Below are positions 8,938 to 17,837 of a stretch of DNA of 64,000 bases, one piece after another. Under the pieces are notes generated by a model. The model searched no databases, was not told the DNA's origin, and saw only the letters and a program-made list of their open reading frames with translations. Numbering within the stretch: position 1 is the stretch's first letter; each line of letters begins with the position of its first letter. The DNA is from Pelagomonas calceolata (Eukaryota; Sar; Pelagophyceae; Pelagomonadales; Pelagomonadaceae): positions 6,076,001 to 6,140,000 of the forward strand of contig CAKKNE010000001.1 in assembly GCA_918797485.1 (NCBI GenBank), read 5' to 3'. A program made the translations under genes and the position numbers.

Positions 8938-10062
8938 ATGGACGAGACCAAGGCGGCCGACGCCGCCGCCCTCGACGCCTCGATCCTGCCCACCATGGCC
9001 GCCGCCGAGGCCACGCTCCAGGAGCTCGACGCCGTCGTCAAGCCCGAGCCCACGATAGACGCGCTCAGCATCAACACCTACGCCGGGCCGCCGCCGCGCA
9101 CGTCGGGGCGCCGCCGCAAGCCCTCGGTCCTCGTGCACCAGGTCTCCGTCGACGAGGACGACGGCGGGCTCTACGTCCAGCCCGCACCGCGGCCCGTCTA
9201 CCAGGGCGGCGTCCGCCTCAGCGCGTTACGGGTGAAACAGCTCGTCGACTCGGACCAGGCGACCCTCGACCGGGACGAGATCTGCGAGGCCATGGACGTC
9301 GACGGCAAGGTGAGCCAGACGGACTACGGGCGGTGCGGCGGCATGCTCTCCGGGCGATTGGGACCGAACAAGTTCATTGTTGATTATGCTAAGGGCCTGC
9401 GGTCGAAGTGCAAGCGCCACCGCTGCAAGCACGCCTTTAGGGACGGCGAGCTAAGGGTCGGCAAGATCCCGCCGCGCGCGCGCAAGGACGTGCCGGCGCG
9501 CCGCGTCCACTGGTACCACCCCGCCTGCATCTTCAAGTCGTTTGAGCGGGCGTCCAAGAAGACGAAGACCATCGATACTATTGAAGAGATCGAGGGTTTT
9601 GAAGAACTCCACAAGGCGGACCAGCGCGACCTCGCGAAGCGCGTCGACGAGTGGGCCGCGCGCAAGGCCGAATCCCTAGCTATGTACAAGCCCAAGAAGA
9701 AGAAGGCGCGCCGCGAGTCGCCGTCGGCCGTGGCCCTGGCGCTCGCCGTCGCGGAAGCCGCGGCCGCGCCCAAGAAGCTGAGGATGGACCCGGGCGGCTC
9801 CGAGTTCGTCACGCCGCCGTCGTCGCCGAAACCCAAGGTGCGCACGGTCACGCCCTGCGACGGGCCGTCCAGCGACGAGGACGTTTCGTTAGATGGCTCG
9901 TCCCATTGTATGTTCTTACCGGAGCCCGTCATCAGTGTCGAGGAGTCCATGGAGATGCCTCTGATGGAGATGCCGCTCGACTCCCTGGCCTACGTGGACG
10001 CGAACGACACGTTGGATTTTGGCGCGCTGCTCCCGAGCATCTTCGATGAAGTGGAGGGCTGA
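8938..10062 (+). CDS. PARP-type zinc finger protein with activation-like tail
   Basis: A 374-residue single-exon gene. Around residues 145-210 it has a PARP-type zinc finger: FIVDYAKGLRSKCKRHRCKH, then VHWYHPACIFKSF, with the Cys pair and the H-x3-C pair of the family. The first pair is spaced C-x4-C instead of the usual C-x2-C. Such fingers bind DNA breaks in PARP1 and DNA ligase III, but no catalytic domain follows here. After a KPKKKKARRE nuclear signal comes a Ser/Pro region and then an acidic, hydrophobic C-terminus with MEMPL twice in a row and DTLDFGALLPSIFDEVEG, resembling a transcriptional activation domain. A DNA-binding regulator is inferred. Confidence 0.75.
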   Translation: MDETKAADAAALDASILPTMAAAEATLQELDAVVKPEPTIDALSINTYAGPPPRTSGRRRKPSVLVHQVSVDEDDGGLYVQPAPRPVYQGGVRLSALRVKQLVDSDQATLDRDEICEAMDVDGKVSQTDYGRCGGMLSGRLGPNKFIVDYAKGLRSKCKRHRCKHAFRDGELRVGKIPPRARKDVPARRVHWYHPACIFKSFERASKKTKTIDTIEEIEGFEELHKADQRDLAKRVDEWAARKAESLAMYKPKKKKARRESPSAVALALAVAEAAAAPKKLRMDPGGSEFVTPPSSPKPKVRTVTPCDGPSSDEDVSLDGSSHCMFLPEPVISVEESMEMPLMEMPLDSLAYVDANDTLDFGALLPSIFDEVEG

Positions 10063-10334
10063 GCGGGACTTCTTCTGATTGCGGAAGAAGTCTAACCCCG
10101 CCGCCCTGTTCTGTCGAAGCCCCTACCCCCTACCCCCTTACGGCGACCGCGCCTGCACGAGGCGCCGCCACCGCCGACGGCACCTGTCAAAAAGTCAACA
10201 ACTGTACGCCGCCGGCGACGACCCCCTGTACCCCGGTTATCTCCTGTCCACTGTCCCAAATGTAAGAAGTAGGCATGTATTTATCATCTCCTGGTGGCGC
10301 GAGGCGCGGGCCGGCGGTCGCTGTTTTTCTTCCG

Positions 10335-10600
10335 TGTTCCAAGTGTCCGGATGGGTCTGTTTATAGGTGCGCCGCGTCGAAGGCGTGCGCGGCGCCGTCG
10401 TCTTCGGTGGTCATGGCTCTCCAGCATCGGCGCGGCCGCCGGCCGGTGCGGCTTGTTGTTGTTTGCCTCCGGTCCCAAGTGTCCAAGTCATCAGTCCAAA
10501 GGTGCTTTGCGCCGGCAGGCGTGCGCTCGTCGTCTTCGAGATTGGCTCTCCAACAATCGAGCTGGCCGCGAGGCGCCGTCTCCGCACGCCTGTACGACGC
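10335..10600. repeat. Degenerate tandem duplication, unit about 135 bp
   Basis: Two diverged copies share CCAAGTGTCC near their starts, then AGGCGTGCGC, GTCGTCTTCG, TGGCTCTCCA and a GGCCGC block, in the same order. The copies begin near 10337 and 10475. The duplication is non-coding and lies upstream of the prenyl synthase paralogue. Confidence 0.55.
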
Positions 10601-10721
10601 CATTTGTGGTGATACCGAGCTATAAGTCAAGCGAGTGCTACATAAATCTGCGGGCATCAGTTCTTGACGAAGCAATCGCGGTGCCAGCGCATTTTGCAGA
10701 AACTGAGAGGCAGGGCAGTGG

Positions 10722-10783
10722 CCAGCATCAGCGCTCAAATCCAGCGCTACGGACAGCACCAGCGCTCGAATCCAGCGCTACGG
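10722..10783. repeat. Direct repeat, two copies of about 30 bp
   Basis: CAGCATCAGCGCTCAAATCC and CAGCACCAGCGCTCGAATCC, each followed by AGCGCTACGGA, stand head to tail just before the ATG of the prenyl synthase paralogue at 10794. Confidence 0.7.
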
Positions 10784-10793
10784 ACGCCAGCGG

Positions 10794-12011
10794 ATGCGTG
10801 GCGTCCTCATCATGCTCGCGGTCGCGAGAACCGCGGTCCGCGCGCTGCGCGGTCCGGTGACTTGCGCGGCGCGGCCCAGGCCGAGGTTCGCCGCGGCGGT
10901 CGCCGAGGTCCAGGCCGAGGCGAACCCCTTTTCCATTGTCAGGGACGACCTGAAGCTGATGAAGCTGCGGATCAAGGCCTTGGTCGAGAACACGCTCGAC
11001 GAGCCCGGGAGGGGAGGCGGCGCGAGGAGCTCGGGCCGGTCTCATCCCTTGTTGCAGGAGGCAGCTAGAGAGTTCTTTGAGCGAAGGGAACGCGCCTTCC
11101 GACCCGCTGTGGTTCTCTTAGTAGCAAGGGCCGTCGAGTCCACCGAGAAGGGCAAGCCGGTAAGTGCAAGGCAATGTCTCCTCGCGGAGATCGTCGAGAT
11201 GATGTGCACCGCTACGATTGTTCACGATTCGGTCCTGGAGGACGACGAGGAGTCCATGCTGGGCAACGTGGCTCATAGAACTTACAGTCAAAACGCTGGG
11301 AACAAGGTATCTGTCTTGGCCGGTGATTTCTTGTTAGCTAGGTGTAGCGTAGCTCTATCACAGTTAGGAGACCTGACGGTCGTCGAGCTCATGGCTACTG
11401 CTTTAGAGTCCATCGTGCAAGGTGGCGTTTTAAAGGCGCAAGCGCGGCAGGCCGGCGTCGCGCCCAGTCTGGATGACTACGAAGGTCGGGTGCGGCTGAA
11501 GACCGCGTCACTCATCGCGGACGCGTGTCGTTCAGCAGCGATCCTCGCGGGCGAAGCCCATGATAGTGAGGTCGCGAACGCCGTCTATGACTACGCGACG
11601 GCGCTGGGTCTGTCGTACCAGGTCATGTTCGACACGATAAGGTATCATCAGATATTGGAACTAGCGCATGTGGCCGAGTCGGACGTGGCCATTTCCGAGA
11701 GGATCCTCCAGGAGTTTATTTCGTCGCCGCCCGTGATCCTGTCGGAAATCGCCGACGTCAACGCGGCGACGACGTCGCGGGCGTCTCTTAAAAAGCTGTC
11801 GGGGGACGTCGAGGCGGCTTCCGGGTTAAATCACGCGGTCGCGCTGTCGAAGGAGCACGCCGAGCGTGCGAAGAACGCGTTGGGGTTGCTGCCGGAGTCG
11901 CGCGAGAAGCAGGCGCTCCTCATGATGGCGGACTTCGTCTCGCAGGAGGACCAGGTCGGCCTGCAGCGGGAGAAGTACGTGCAGTCGCGCGCGGACGCCG
12001 CGCCGGTGTAA
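10794..12011 (+). CDS. Long-chain prenyl diphosphate synthase paralogue lacking both aspartate motifs
   Basis: A 405-residue single-exon gene. It follows solanesyl-type trans-prenyltransferases: NPFSIVRDDLKLMKLRIKAL, FRPAVVLLVARAVE, NKVSVLAGDFLLARCSVAL, and a KTASLIADACRSAAILAG region. The first aspartate-rich motif, normally LLHDDVLDDAD, is here IVHDSVLEDDEE, and the following RRG is missing. The second, normally FQLIDDVLDF, is YQVMFDTIRY. Both Mg-diphosphate sites are therefore altered and catalysis is unlikely. Known relatives with the same loss (PDSS2/Dlp1) act as partner subunits of an active long-chain synthase, which is my inferred role. The N-terminus (MRGVLIMLAVARTAVRALRG) could be an organelle-targeting sequence. 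Confidence 0.85.
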   Translation: MRGVLIMLAVARTAVRALRGPVTCAARPRPRFAAAVAEVQAEANPFSIVRDDLKLMKLRIKALVENTLDEPGRGGGARSSGRSHPLLQEAAREFFERRERAFRPAVVLLVARAVESTEKGKPVSARQCLLAEIVEMMCTATIVHDSVLEDDEESMLGNVAHRTYSQNAGNKVSVLAGDFLLARCSVALSQLGDLTVVELMATALESIVQGGVLKAQARQAGVAPSLDDYEGRVRLKTASLIADACRSAAILAGEAHDSEVANAVYDYATALGLSYQVMFDTIRYHQILELAHVAESDVAISERILQEFISSPPVILSEIADVNAATTSRASLKKLSGDVEAASGLNHAVALSKEHAERAKNALGLLPESREKQALLMMADFVSQEDQVGLQREKYVQSRADAAPV

Positions 12012-12396
12012 GGTTTCGAGTGTAGTCCGTCTCGCCTGGCGCGTCGATGGCGTGCGCGTTCACGGCGACGACTTCCGAGGCCGCGCGTCGGCGGGAGGAG
12101 TCGCCTAGCGAGATAGCCCCTCTAGCAGGCGAGTGCAAGCCTGCACCAGCGCCAAACTCGGTGAGCAGTGCATATCACAAGCTTAGAGCCGCTGTGCACA
12201 GACCTTTTGATTGACACCTTCAGTCCCTGCCGCGAACACTGCAACAGATAGGCTCTCTGGCAAGTTGCAGACTGCCCACACAAAGCACCGAGTTGCATAC
12301 AGCTGCGCATCGATACGCCGAGGTGCAAACAGCAGCGCATCGATACGCCATCGCCGCGATAGCACCTCAGGGGACACCGCAAGGCTACAACAGAAA
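12012..12396. other. Intergenic region with introner-core sequences, 385 bp
   Basis: It contains GGCGCGTCGATGGCGTGCG at about 12038, the core of the introner family, outside any coding sequence. It also has CATCGATACGCC twice near 12308 and 12337. The variant TAGCCCCTCTAGCA occurs at about 12114. No gene is seen. Confidence 0.55.
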
Positions 12397-13383
12397 ATGG
12401 TCGCCACGCGCTCCGGCCGCTCGAAGACGTCGGCCGACGCGGCCGAGTCGACGTTAGTGCCCCTCGCCCTCAATTTGCTGGGTTGGTACGGCTGCAACGC
12501 CTTCTTCAACGTCCTGAACAAGGAAGCACTCAATAGGTGGCCTTACCCCTGGGCCGTCGCGTGGCTGCAACTCGTGGCCGGTGTCGCGATAGTAATACCG
12601 CTCTGGGCGTCGGGGCTGCGAGCGCCGCCAAAAGCTGACCTACAATTCGTGGCGCGGACCTTCGGGCCCATCGGCGCGCTGCACGCGGGCGGCCACGGCG
12701 CCCAGGTCGTGTCGTTCGGCGCGGGAAGCGTCTTCATGGCCCACGTCGTCAAAGCATTGGAGCCCATCGTCGGTACTGTGATAGGCTACCTCTTCCTCGG
12801 TTCAACGCCGTCGCTGATGACGAACTTGAGTTTGGTGCCCATCGTCTGCGGCGTCGTCTATGCGGCGTCGAAGCCCGGTGGCGTTGACTTCGGGGGATTG
12901 ACGTCGCTCCCGGCGCGCACGGCGTTGGTGTCCACGGTCGCCTTCGCCTTCGCCAAGGTCCTCGCGAAGCGCCAGATGTCGCCCAAGGTCAAGAAGGCGC
13001 GGAACCTGGACGGCGCCAACGTTTATGGGTTGCTGACGCTGTGCTCGTGCGTTTGTTTAGCCGTGCCGGCGTTTCTGTTGGAGGGGGCCGCGGCCTACGA
13101 CGCCTTGCAGAGTACGGATTCTATGATTGTGCTGTCGCTCGTCGCTAGAAGCGGTGCATTGTACTACCTCTCGAACGAGTTCTCGTTCCGCGTGCTCGGC
13201 ATGTTGGATCCAGTGAGCCAGGCCGTGGCGAACGCGGCGAAGCGCGTCTTCGTGCTCGCGGCGGCGGCCGTGTTCCTGGGCGAGGTGCCCTCAACGCGAA
13301 AGATCGTCGGGTCCTGCGTCGCTTTGCTGGGAGTCCTCGGCTACGGCCTCTCGAAGCGGGACGCGGCGAAGAAGAATCGTTGA
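12397..13383 (+). CDS. Triose-phosphate/nucleotide-sugar transporter family (TPT/DMT) protein
   Basis: A 328-residue membrane protein with about nine to ten hydrophobic helices. The TPT-family core is clear: LLGWYGCNAFFNVLNKEALN (plastid TPTs have W.Y..N..FN..NK), WPYPWAVAWLQL, FMAHVVKALEPI, and near the end SNEFSFRVLGMLDPVSQAVA followed by a VFVLAAAAVFLGE helix. This group exchanges phosphorylated C3-C6 sugars or nucleotide sugars across plastid envelope or Golgi membranes. The substrate cannot be told from sequence. I chose ATG 12397; the frame is open upstream to 12211 but that part reads as non-coding. No obvious plastid leader is present. Confidence 0.87.
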   Translation: MVATRSGRSKTSADAAESTLVPLALNLLGWYGCNAFFNVLNKEALNRWPYPWAVAWLQLVAGVAIVIPLWASGLRAPPKADLQFVARTFGPIGALHAGGHGAQVVSFGAGSVFMAHVVKALEPIVGTVIGYLFLGSTPSLMTNLSLVPIVCGVVYAASKPGGVDFGGLTSLPARTALVSTVAFAFAKVLAKRQMSPKVKKARNLDGANVYGLLTLCSCVCLAVPAFLLEGAAAYDALQSTDSMIVLSLVARSGALYYLSNEFSFRVLGMLDPVSQAVANAAKRVFVLAAAAVFLGEVPSTRKIVGSCVALLGVLGYGLSKRDAAKKNR

Positions 13384-13559
13384 TTTCTCCCCTTCCTTCT
13401 CTCTCGCTCTAAGTTTCGCCGAGTCTACTTCGTTTTGTCTGGGTTGGCCCGGAAAGCTGCGCAGTAGTCGCAGTACCTGCGCAGTGCCTGCGCAGTACTG
13501 CGCCAGTAGACTGCGCCAGACGAGGGGCCACAGGCGCGCTGCAAGATAGGAACAATCTC

Positions 13560-14138
13560 TTACGTATACAGCCGGTCGTCGCGCGCGTACTCCTCGATGC
13601 GCTCCTGGAGCGTCGCGGCTCGACAGACGCAGTACCTTCCGAGGCAAGTGCCGCCGTGCCAGGACAGGTCGACGAGGAGCGGGATCGCGCCCAAGCGCCT
13701 ATTTTTCTTCTGCACATACGAAACCAATGACGCGCGATTCGTGATCGGCCGGTCCGCGACGTTGATAAATTTGAGGATGTGCGAGTAGCAGTCGGCGGGG
13801 AGCTGGGGGTGCTGCGGCAGCGGCGGCGTCGCGTGCGACCGCCGTCGCTCCTTCCACGCGTTGACGATGGCCTCGCCGCTGATCATCGGCGGGCCCGCGT
13901 TGACGAGCTCGCAGACGCGGCCGGCGGCGGGGCCGGCGCCGGGCTCATCGTCTGCCCGCGGCGACAATAACGGCCCGGGCCCGGCGAACGCGAGCGGCTC
14001 CGGCTTGGTCCCCATGCCCGCCGCGGGCGCCGGCGGGAGGGCCTGCTGGAGGTTGCCTTTGGGGCCTTGAATTTGAACAGCGCGGTGTGGTGCGCACGGC
14101 CGGCAGAATCGAGGTACCGGCTTCATGGTCCGCATCAA
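13560..14138 (-). CDS. Unidentified 192-residue protein
   Basis: A single-exon frame whose first half is Pro/Gly/Ala-rich and probably disordered. The second half looks folded: PADCYSHILKFINVADRPIT, then SLVSYVQKKNRRLGAIPLLV. A similar stretch, ELIVYVKYRNRRLGAPAMIP, occurs in the tail of the cyclin gene at 17838-19100, so the two may share an undescribed short module. Four Cys near the C-terminus (GGTCLGRYCVCRA) could bind metal. It converges with the transporter 177 bp away. Confidence 0.55.
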   Translation of the reverse strand: MMRTMKPVPRFCRPCAPHRAVQIQGPKGNLQQALPPAPAAGMGTKPEPLAFAGPGPLLSPRADDEPGAGPAAGRVCELVNAGPPMISGEAIVNAWKERRRSHATPPLPQHPQLPADCYSHILKFINVADRPITNRASLVSYVQKKNRRLGAIPLLVDLSWHGGTCLGRYCVCRAATLQERIEEYARDDRLYT

Positions 14139-14479
14139 CCGGCTGTTCTAACCAGCGTTTGTCCCAAAATATGATCGTGCACCGCGACGAACGTGCTGTT
14201 TGAGCAACAATGCTCTGCGATGCCAGTCAGCCTGGGCCGGCCCTGCAGCCGCAGGGCGCCCAGGCACCAGGACGACTCCCGGAGACGCGTTTAGAACTGC
14301 TTTGAACTCTGCTCCGCGTAATGAGCTAGCGGCGTGAAGTCACTAGCAAAAGCAAAGCAGCAAGCGCGTGCGCCAAACTGGTCGCGATTGCAAGCATTCC
14401 TACAAACTTGGGTGCCGCTGGGCTCCTATTTGCAGTGAGAACGCAACGCACACGAGAACGCCATCGCTGCGGCTCCACA
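14139..14479. other. Divergent promoter region, 341 bp
   Basis: It holds one copy of the CTAGC promoter motif at 14325-14347, about 130 bp before the GPI8 ATG. Nothing else is recognisable. Confidence 0.6.
14325..14347 (+). promoter_or_regulatory. CTAGC inverted promoter motif, copy 2
   Basis: GCTAGCGGCGTGAAGTCAC followed by TAGCAAAAGC. The arms GCTAG and CTAGC are 13 nt apart. The central TAAGACA is changed to GAAGTCA. Confidence 0.65.
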
Positions 14480-15436
14480 ATGCGGCTGTCAGCAGCCCTG
14501 TGGTGCCTCGCCACCGCGACCGCGACAGGAGCGACCGCGACAGCCGCGACCGCGACAGACCAATATTATGGTGAAGACACCTGGGTCGTCGTCGTCGGCG
14601 CTTCTAGATATTTTGCAAACTACCGCCACGCCGGGAACGCGTTGGCCGTAAGGAAAGCAGCTAGGAGGTTTGGCGTGCCGCGCGATCGCATCTTGGTATT
14701 ACTCGCGGAGGATCCGACATTGGACGCGCGGAACCCGATGCGGGGCGAGGTCTACCTGCACGCCAATCAGAAATTTACGGACAATCTAGCGGTAGATGAC
14801 GACGGCAGTTATGCGGATGTGGACTACGCGAACGAAGAGGTGACGCCCGAGCTCGTACGGAACTTGTTGACAGGAAGGTACGACGCGACGACGCCAAAAT
14901 CCAAAAGATTGGACTCGAACGAGCACTCGAATCTATTTGTGTACTTCACGGGTCATGGGGGAGACGAGTTCCTCAAGTTCCACGACGCCGACGAATTGAG
15001 TGCGAAGGAGCTCGCGTTGACGTTCGCCGAGATGCGGGCCAAACGGCGATTTAAAAGATGCATCCTCGTCGTGGACACGTGCCAGGCCGGCAGTCTCTTT
15101 AAATACCTGGACAATTCGACGTCTGGCATACTCGCGATGGCCTCGGCGAAGCTCGGCGAGAACGCCTATGCCTCGCCGGCGGATGCGACGACGGGCGTCG
15201 CGCTCGCGGATCGCTTCACCGAGCAAGCGATCCGGTGGCTCTCTTCCACAGGATCGGAGCCGGGGGCGACGTGGGGCCACTTCGTGCACCAGATGACGCG
15301 CGCGCGGACGGGGTCGACGCTGGAGGTCTACGAGAAGGCCTGGGGCTCGGGGTTGGACTGGCGGTCGGCGCCGATCCGCGCCTTCCTTGGGGACCCGCCG
15401 GGCGAGGAGCACTCGCTGACGTTCGCGGAATTGTAG
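14480..15436 (+). CDS. GPI8: GPI transamidase catalytic subunit (PIG-K/GPI8), C13 cysteine peptidase
   Basis: A 318-residue single-exon gene. An N-terminal signal peptide (MRLSAALWCLATATATGA) runs into a long Ala-Thr repeat before the catalytic domain. Family motifs are complete: WVVVVGASRYFANYRH, ILVLLAEDP, YFTGHGGDEFLKFHD (catalytic His at about residue 159) and LVVDTCQAGSL (catalytic Cys at about 201). The enzyme sits in the ER lumen, cuts the C-terminal signal of GPI-anchored precursors and joins the new end to GPI. Unlike yeast and human GPI8, no C-terminal membrane helix is visible; the protein ends EEHSLTFAEL. An in-frame ATG at 14408 lies upstream but would spoil the signal peptide. 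Confidence 0.93.
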   Translation: MRLSAALWCLATATATGATATAATATDQYYGEDTWVVVVGASRYFANYRHAGNALAVRKAARRFGVPRDRILVLLAEDPTLDARNPMRGEVYLHANQKFTDNLAVDDDGSYADVDYANEEVTPELVRNLLTGRYDATTPKSKRLDSNEHSNLFVYFTGHGGDEFLKFHDADELSAKELALTFAEMRAKRRFKRCILVVDTCQAGSLFKYLDNSTSGILAMASAKLGENAYASPADATTGVALADRFTEQAIRWLSSTGSEPGATWGHFVHQMTRARTGSTLEVYEKAWGSGLDWRSAPIRAFLGDPPGEEHSLTFAEL

Positions 15437-15495
15437 TTTTGTTGTTTTAAAAGAAAGTCTTAAATTTGGGGGGGGGGACGAGGTTCGAGATCGCT

Positions 15496-17234
15496 CTACT
15501 CTTCGAGGTCCTGGTCCTCGAGCGGAGCTTGACTTTTGCGAAAGAGGGACGAGAAGAGGCCTTGGCGTGGGGCCGGCGCCGGCGGAGGGAAAGATGTCGG
15601 GGTTGCACCTGCGATGGGGTTCGCGGGTCGACGGCGTTCTCCAGAGGGCTCAGCCCGGAATCGAACCGAAGCCAGGATGTCCCTAACATCCCGTGCTACC
15701 ATTACACCACCAAGCCCAGTAGAGTGAAAGACGCCGGCGCCCGACTTGTAGGTTGAGGTGCAGAAGGCCTCCTGGCTGACATCCCACGCATCATAGCAGC
15801 CTTGGACGACTTCTTTGACGTGTTGCGGTAGACGTTGCGCGCACGGCCCACGCTGCCCATAAGACGCGGCATGGTTTCTTCTTCGTCCGAGTCCGAGTCT
15901 TCCATGCACCGCTGCATTTGATGCCCCATCATCTTGCTTGTCATCCACTGGCGGCCGCGCGCCCGATACGCATCCTCGTTGGCGAGGCCCTCGAGGACGA
16001 CGGCCAGGTCGTGCGCGAGCCGCTCGACGAGACTCCCCGTCACGGCCGCGACCTTGAGGGCCGCGATCTTCGCCTTCTGCGACTCGAGCACGCGTCTCGC
16101 GCCCGCGATATCTCTTCGGTCCGCGCATTCCCGCGCCGAGAGTAATGCGTCGGCCGTGTCGAGGCGCGCGCGCTGCTCCGTGACGTGGTTGTCGGGCACC
16201 GCCGTCTGGGCTTTCGCCGCGTCGACGGCGACCGACGCCGTCGCCGTCGCGTGCGAGACCCGGCCGTTGGCGGCGTCGACGTAGCGCAGGGCGAACGAGA
16301 CTTCGACGCTAGCGCTGCCCAATAGCTCGACCTCGACGAGAACGTCGCGCTGCTCTTCCTCGAAGACGTCGCCCAAGGGTACCGTCCACGTCCGGTCGTC
16401 TACGCGCGTCGCGCCCTCGCGGCGGACCCGCGCGATTCTTCCCGCCGAGGCCTTGACTTCGACGACGACGTTTTGCGCCGCGACGGAGAGCAAGCCACCC
16501 AAACAATCAGCGAAGGCCCCCACGACCTTCTCGGCCGTCTCGATGAAGTAGTACGAGCCCTTGCCGTCGCCCGCGGCGCCGGCGATCGACTGCAATAGGG
16601 ACGCGTTGTGGTCGGAACCGTAGCCAAACGTGTAGAGACCCGTCGAAGTTCCGTCCAGCAGGCTCTTCGTCGCCGCAATGAGCGGTTGCTCCTCCGTGAT
16701 GCCGGCGTTGGCCAGGCCGTCCGTGAGGAGCAGGACGGCTCGGATGCGCTCGGCCGCCGGCGCTGCGGACAACAGCCCCAGACCGGCGAACAGGCCGCCC
16801 GAGAGATTCGTGGTCCCGCCCGGCCGCAGGCTTTTTACGGCCCTCGCAACGTCCGACGACGCGCTGACCAGGGCCGTGTTCGTCTTGACGCGGTGGTCGA
16901 AGGACACGAGGCCGAAGCGGTCCGACGGGCGGAGTTGTTCTATCAGGAGCTCGGTCGTCTCCTTGCAGAGTTCCAATTTGCGTTCGGCCTCCATCGACCC
17001 GCTGCGGTCCATGACGACGACGACGTCGACGTCCGGGCGGCGTTTGCCCTCGGACGCGGCGGCCGTGATGTTGCAGGCCATCGTCGCGCGCGCGCAGGCG
17101 GGGGCGACGTGGCTCAGCTCGGCGGCTGCTGTGAGTGTGAGGGTGTCCTTGGTGTTGCTGGTACCATTTGCGTCAGGAACCATTTCAAAGTCTTCGTCGG
17201 AGCTGGCGTAGGGGCGCGGTGTGCGGTCGTCCAT
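15496..17234 (-). CDS. VWA-domain protein, two exons with a tRNA in the intron
   Basis: Exons 17234-15746 and 15608-15496 join in frame (533 residues). The start MDDRTPRPYASSDEDFEMV is preferred over an upstream in-frame ATG. A VWA domain occupies roughly residues 75-260, with an intact metal site: VVVMDRSGSM, then TNLSGGL and LLLTDGLANAG. A beta-rich region and a helical region follow (ECADRRDIAGARRVLESQK), like the inter-alpha-inhibitor/VWA proteins of plants and protists. The tail has acidic EDSDSDEEE and basic patches and ends SSLFRKSQAPLEDQDLEE. Without splicing the frame would run into the tRNA gene and stop at 15702. Role unknown; protein-protein binding is inferred. Confidence 0.82.
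15646..15716 (-). tRNA. tRNA-Pro (anticodon AGG), inside an intron
   Basis: The 71-nt cloverleaf folds as follows: acceptor GGCTTGG with CTGAGCC (two G-T pairs), D stem GTG/CAC, anticodon stem GGATG/CATCC with loop TTAGGGA, and T arm TTCGG-TTCGATT-CCGGG. The anticodon AGG (15682-15684 on the plus strand) reads Pro CCU. The discriminator base is C, usual for eukaryotic tRNA-Pro. The A box TGGTGTAATGG and B box GGTTCGATTCC are intact. CCA is not encoded. It lies on the same strand as the VWA gene, between splice sites at 15745 and 15609. No run of four or more T follows before the acceptor site. Confidence 0.9.
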
Positions 17235-17837
17235 TGTGTTTTTGCTGTGTTTTTGTTGTCCGTGCTGGCTTTTGGTGCGCGCGGTTGCTGTGAATAGCTC
17301 GTGGCTTCGAATGTGCTGCCTTGCGCGTGAAATTGTGTTCGTTGGCAATCCGCGGGCTGCCTTGCGATGTGTTGCTTTGCTTTGTGCTTCAGAGAGTGTT
17401 CCGCACGGTCAGGAATTGTCGCCGTCAGTTCGGCGTCGCCAGAGTGATCGTGATGTCTAGCACGTCCTAGCAGGGGGTATTGGCTCGGTGATACGGCGTG
17501 TTTGGACTTTTACCTGCGGTAACCGCGCGCGAGCGGCGAGGCTGAGCATAAGCACAGCAGCAGGAACGAAACCCCCTCAAGTGCACAAGACGAATCGTGT
17601 TCGTCGAGCGGCGGGGCTGAGCGACAATCCGTACGGGTAACCTTCCCTAGAGCCCATCATCTAGCTCGACATTATTATGCCAGCATCGAAAGCCATTCAG
17701 TACGGCTGCTGCAGCGGCATCGATAGTGATCAGCAGCGGTGCCGATTATACTTGCAACGAACTCAGTTATCCAGTTGAGCGAACTCTGCTTGACGCGCAC
17801 TGCTAGCAAAAAAAAAGCACAAGACACAGCAGCAACC
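17235..17837. other. Divergent promoter region, 603 bp
   Basis: It lies between the VWA gene and the cyclin gene. It contains TCTAGCACGTCCTAGCAGG at about 17456 and CATCTAGCTC near 17660, which recall the CTAGC motif without matching it. A GAGCGGCG(A/G)GGCTGAGC block occurs twice (17531 and 17609). No gene or full motif is present. Confidence 0.55.

Larger units (their letters stand above)
10063..10793. other. Intergenic region with degenerate duplications, 731 bp
   Basis: Near 10116-10140 there is a C-rich tract with repeated CCCCCTA. From about 10335 to 10600 the sequence is a degenerate tandem duplication of about 135 bp, and at 10722-10783 a 30-bp unit is repeated. No convincing coding sequence is present. 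Confidence 0.6.

Noticed and set aside
10116-10140. Telomere-like CCCCCTA repeats
   Set aside because: Only two to three imperfect units of CCCCCTA, not CCCTAA, and inside a gene-rich region; chance C-rich tract.
10079-10625. Several small frames between the zinc finger and prenyl synthase genes
   Set aside because: They overlap each other on the duplicated non-coding segment and have no start context or similarity.
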